Origin: Candidatus Zixiibacteriota bacterium
GTDB taxonomy: Bacteria; Zixibacteria; MSB-5A5; JAUVRN01
Assembly (NCBI GenBank): GCA_030597645.1
Contig: JAUVRN010000118.1
Location: forward strand, 1-6,572
Direction: 5' to 3'
DNA: 6,572 nucleotides
Part shown: positions 6,201 to 6,572 of the stretch, piece after piece
Layout: the number at the start of each line of letters is the position of its first letter
How positions within the stretch are numbered: the first letter of the stretch is position 1
Notes under the pieces: generated by a model
Told to the model about the DNA's origin: nothing
The model's database searches: none
The model's input: only the letters and a program-made list of their open reading frames with translations
Translations under genes and position numbers: made by a program

Positions 6201-6572
6201 ACACCTGATTGAATGTGAGCGGATCGCCTTCGGTATCGCTGCCCGTGATGGTGGCCGCCAGGGGCAGGCCGAACGGCGAGTCGATGTCGGATGGGCCGCC
6301 GCACGCAGGGCCGTCGTTGGGAACCCGGAGCACGACGGGAAACACGGGAGTGGCGTTGAAGACGGGGAACCACTCCACCGCGTTGGGATCGGTCAGGGAC
6401 AGGATGTTGCTCGGCGGGAAGGTAATCGAGTCGATCCGGACGTCGCCCACGTACGGGGATGTGACCAGCGGGTACTCGATGACGATTCCCGATCCGGGGA
6501 CGAGATAATTGCTGCCGAACTCGACCGCGCCGAACAGGATGGAATCGGGATCCGTACCGTCGGTGCGGTCCG
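3268..6572 (-). CDS. Giant secreted repeat protein with Ig/cadherin-like domains and C-terminal dockerin, N-terminus missing
   Basis: The frame is open from the right edge of the window to TGA at 3268-3270, giving 1100 residues; the true start and any signal peptide lie beyond 6572. Residue numbers here count from the codon at 6450-6448. A GTG there is the first start-type codon a program would pick, but the frame continues upstream, so it is internal. Residues before about 43 (GSGIVIEYPL, then SITFPPSNILSLTDP) look like the end of a cohesin-like beta-sandwich often paired with dockerins; this is inference. Next are ten beta-sandwich domains of three kinds in the order A-B-C three times plus a final A. 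Shared signs are NRPP or TPP at the joins, DPDGD calcium-type loops, SGPGS, and DTC-F near each end. Residues 978-1035 hold two EF-hand dockerin repeats. The chain is very acidic and has 46 Cys in the last 1060 residues. An extracellular adhesive or scaffold role is plausible, but no ligand or enzyme domain is visible. Confidence 0.9.
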   Translation of the reverse strand, partial: DRTDGTDPDSILFGAVEFGSNYLVPGSGIVIEYPLVTSPYVGDVRIDSITFPPSNILSLTDPNAVEWFPVFNATPVFPVVLRVPNDGPACGGPSDIDSPFGLPLAATITGSDTEGDPLTFNQVSGPGSTTPSGDWSWTPDCADVGTYEVCVTVSDPNHLDWDTCCFMVDVTQDPPTVNCVDQVVHYADTLNFFIDGDDDGCPQPLVYTLTAGPGSVNPATGEYTWAPGCGTKGLPFVDVRVWDGPAPALCTFRVTVTTTPPQITCPPNFSSGIGDTVDFVIPASDPDGDSIVFTLLDFQKLSGPTPGGPNFAPSLGVDGHFVWPTTDVNDDDFGVWEVSLRVDEPCDSAFCTFQIDVTPNRPPVCLAPSDKELHWERGTASGQFIFFDPDGDSITFGQISGPGSMDANGLWTWVGFGCDDRGTYEICAVVADSAFPGGDTCCFMLTILQSAPLLQCHDDSVHAGAGPLQIQILAPDDGCPGNPVRFHMVSGPGIIDSVTGLYTLVLNTPGFGCTDLGDYDVTVEATDGDLSDTCSFVASVYNNPPTFTCTLPDETLEHPTNKVFVHETNPTDPDGDDLTSLFLRSQVKLSGPPGGPNNPATLNPDGVLIWQTDSSNNADLGIWQFIVEARDTCSINRCTLLVEVLHNRPPECFSGDVAHHIGDTAQNIIIGIEPDKDTLSVTQISGPGSITVTNDVATWRWLTDCADTGTYEICLAVSDDVHPDADTCCFMATIFQTPPLVSCSTQTVHYGEILTYDIPFDDDACPQAATWSLVSGPGALDAVTGQYTWTTNCADVGTHPVTVALFDGTSADTCTFDVEVTNTPPFVTCPDDLFGLKVGVTVDLDIDFGDTDGDPTTIALVSFQKLGGANANPPNHDPTLDASGHFNWVTDWSNLNDVATWEVSVRVDETCDSAFCSFRIEILPNEAPICTAPPDMDGVCDVLNTATFGAFDEEDDPVTFTQIGGPGMTDPGSGTWSWLPPCDSGGAYEVCVTVGDFLHPEADTCCFGLSVCAVSEPGDVNGDGDANAEDILLLVNFVFKSGDLPFGAYTADVNCDGLPNSEDIIYLVNYVFKGGPVPCDVCTSPLFPGVGGPLVTSGRP
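3346..3519 (-). other. Dockerin-type double EF-hand repeat at the protein C-terminus
   Basis: Residues about 978-1035 hold two 12-residue calcium loops. The first, DVNGDGDANAED, has Asp/Asn at loop positions 1, 3, 5, 7 and 12. The second, DVNCDGLPNSED, has them at 1, 3, 5 and 12. Each is followed by a helix (ILLLVNFVFKSG; IIYLVNYVFKGG). This is the type I dockerin pattern, which in cellulosomes binds cohesin domains. In non-cellulosomal bacteria the partner is often unknown. A 25-residue Pro/Gly tail with two Cys follows; no LPXTG, PEP-CTERM or type IX sorting domain is seen. Confidence 0.9.
3532..3801 (-). repeat. Terminal A-type domain (A4), incomplete fourth unit
   Basis: This domain codes for residues about 884-973. 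It starts NEAPIC and has GGPG, CDSGGAYEVC and DTCCF like the other A domains. It carries two extra Cys (residues 900 and 972) not present in A1-A3, which may cap the array or staple it to the dockerin linker. Confidence 0.8.
3802..4635 (-). repeat. Three-domain supra-repeat unit 3 (A3-B3-C3)
   Basis: This unit codes for residues about 606-883. A3 (4366-4635) has CADTGTYEIC and DTCCFM. B3 (4108-4365) has VSC, VHYGEIL, DDDACPQ, CADVGT and DTCTF. C3 (3802-4107) has FVTCP, DTDGDP, SFQKLGG and VDETCDSAFCSF. C3 is closer to C1 than to C2, which argues for duplication of whole units followed by drift of unit 2. It holds twelve Cys. Confidence 0.85.
4636..5499 (-). repeat. Three-domain supra-repeat unit 2 (A2-B2-C2)
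   Basis: This unit codes for residues about 318-605. A2 (5227-5499) begins NRPPVC and has CDDRGTYEIC and DTCCFM. B2 (4948-5226) has LQCHDDSVHAG, DDGCPG and DTCSF. C2 (4636-4947) has FTC, DPDGDD, KLSGPPGGPN and DTCSINRC. It is the most diverged unit: B2 has a longer loop around NTPGFGC, and C2 lacks the CDSAFC block of C1 and C3. It still has twelve Cys at matching places. Confidence 0.85.
5500..6321 (-). repeat. Three-domain supra-repeat unit 1 (A1-B1-C1)
   Basis: This unit codes for residues about 44-317 of the repeat protein. A1 (6058-6321) has CADVGTYEVCVTVSD and DTCCFM. B1 (5800-6057) has VNC, VHYADTL, DDDGCPQ, GEYTWAPGC and CTFRV. C1 (5500-5799) has QITCP, SDPDGDS, FQKLSGP, GGPN and VDEPCDSAFCTF. 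It holds twelve Cys: 5 in A, 4 in B and 3 in C. Confidence 0.85.
6328..6572 (-). other. Tail of an N-terminal beta-sandwich domain, possibly cohesin-like
   Basis: The visible start of the minus-strand protein reads DPDSILFGAVEFG, then VPGSGIVIEY and VRIDSITFPPSNILSL, then EWFPVFN. The order 'GSG plus a hydrophobic strand', then 'IDSxxFPPS', then a closing strand resembles the second half of cohesin-like domains found with dockerins in FCB-group proteins. This is a pattern judgement on a fragment without a search. It has no Cys, unlike the repeats that follow. Confidence 0.4.

Noticed and set aside
3532..6321. CRISPR array or DNA-level satellite as the source of the regular pattern
   Set aside because: The repeats are protein-level, about 820-860 bp long, diverged in DNA and in one reading frame. 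No short identical repeats with spacers are present.
6448..6450. GTG at 6450 as the true start of the repeat protein
   Set aside because: The same frame stays open and protein-like to the window edge, and no signal peptide follows the GTG.

Overview
The window is GC-rich bacterial chromosome, dense with genes and entered mid-gene at both ends. The left third holds core housekeeping genes. The right half is one long gene for a secreted repeat protein ending in dockerin-type calcium-binding repeats. A Gram-negative cell is implied by the outer-membrane barrel protein with a signal peptide. The mix of disulfide-rich Ig/cadherin-like repeats and a C-terminal dockerin pair resembles proteins common in FCB-group lineages known largely from metagenomes (for example Zixibacteria, Eisenbacteria, Latescibacteria). 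That placement is from memory of protein style, not from a search, and the phylum is not proven.

Layout: the 3' end of clpX (1-365), engB/yihA (439-1035) and purA (1028-2287) run on the plus strand. engB and purA overlap by 8 bp and are probably translationally coupled. A 222-bp non-coding gap (2288-2509) carries a hairpin, an unusually AT-rich patch and a 10-bp palindrome, and probably includes the promoter of the next gene. A small outer-membrane beta-barrel protein follows (2510-3196, plus). It converges on the giant minus-strand gene (stop at 3268; N-terminus beyond 6572). The 71 bp between the two stops hold a strong hairpin that can serve as a bidirectional terminator.

The most notable object is the minus-strand protein, of which 1100 residues are visible. 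It is not a simple tandem array. Three distinct domain types (A, B, C; about 90-100 residues each) cycle as A-B-C-A-B-C-A-B-C-A before the dockerin pair. Each three-domain unit is 274-288 residues and carries exactly 12 cysteines at matching places. The protein is very acidic (about 120 Asp against about 10 Lys in the last 1060 residues), as expected for an extracellular calcium-binding protein.

The housekeeping genes (protein unfolding for ClpP, ribosome assembly GTPase, AMP synthesis) show no specific functional link to the two exported proteins. No mobile element, CRISPR array, rRNA or tRNA was found. I see no clear new multi-gene system. The repeat architecture of the giant protein and the unusual residues in PurA are the points most worth checking.
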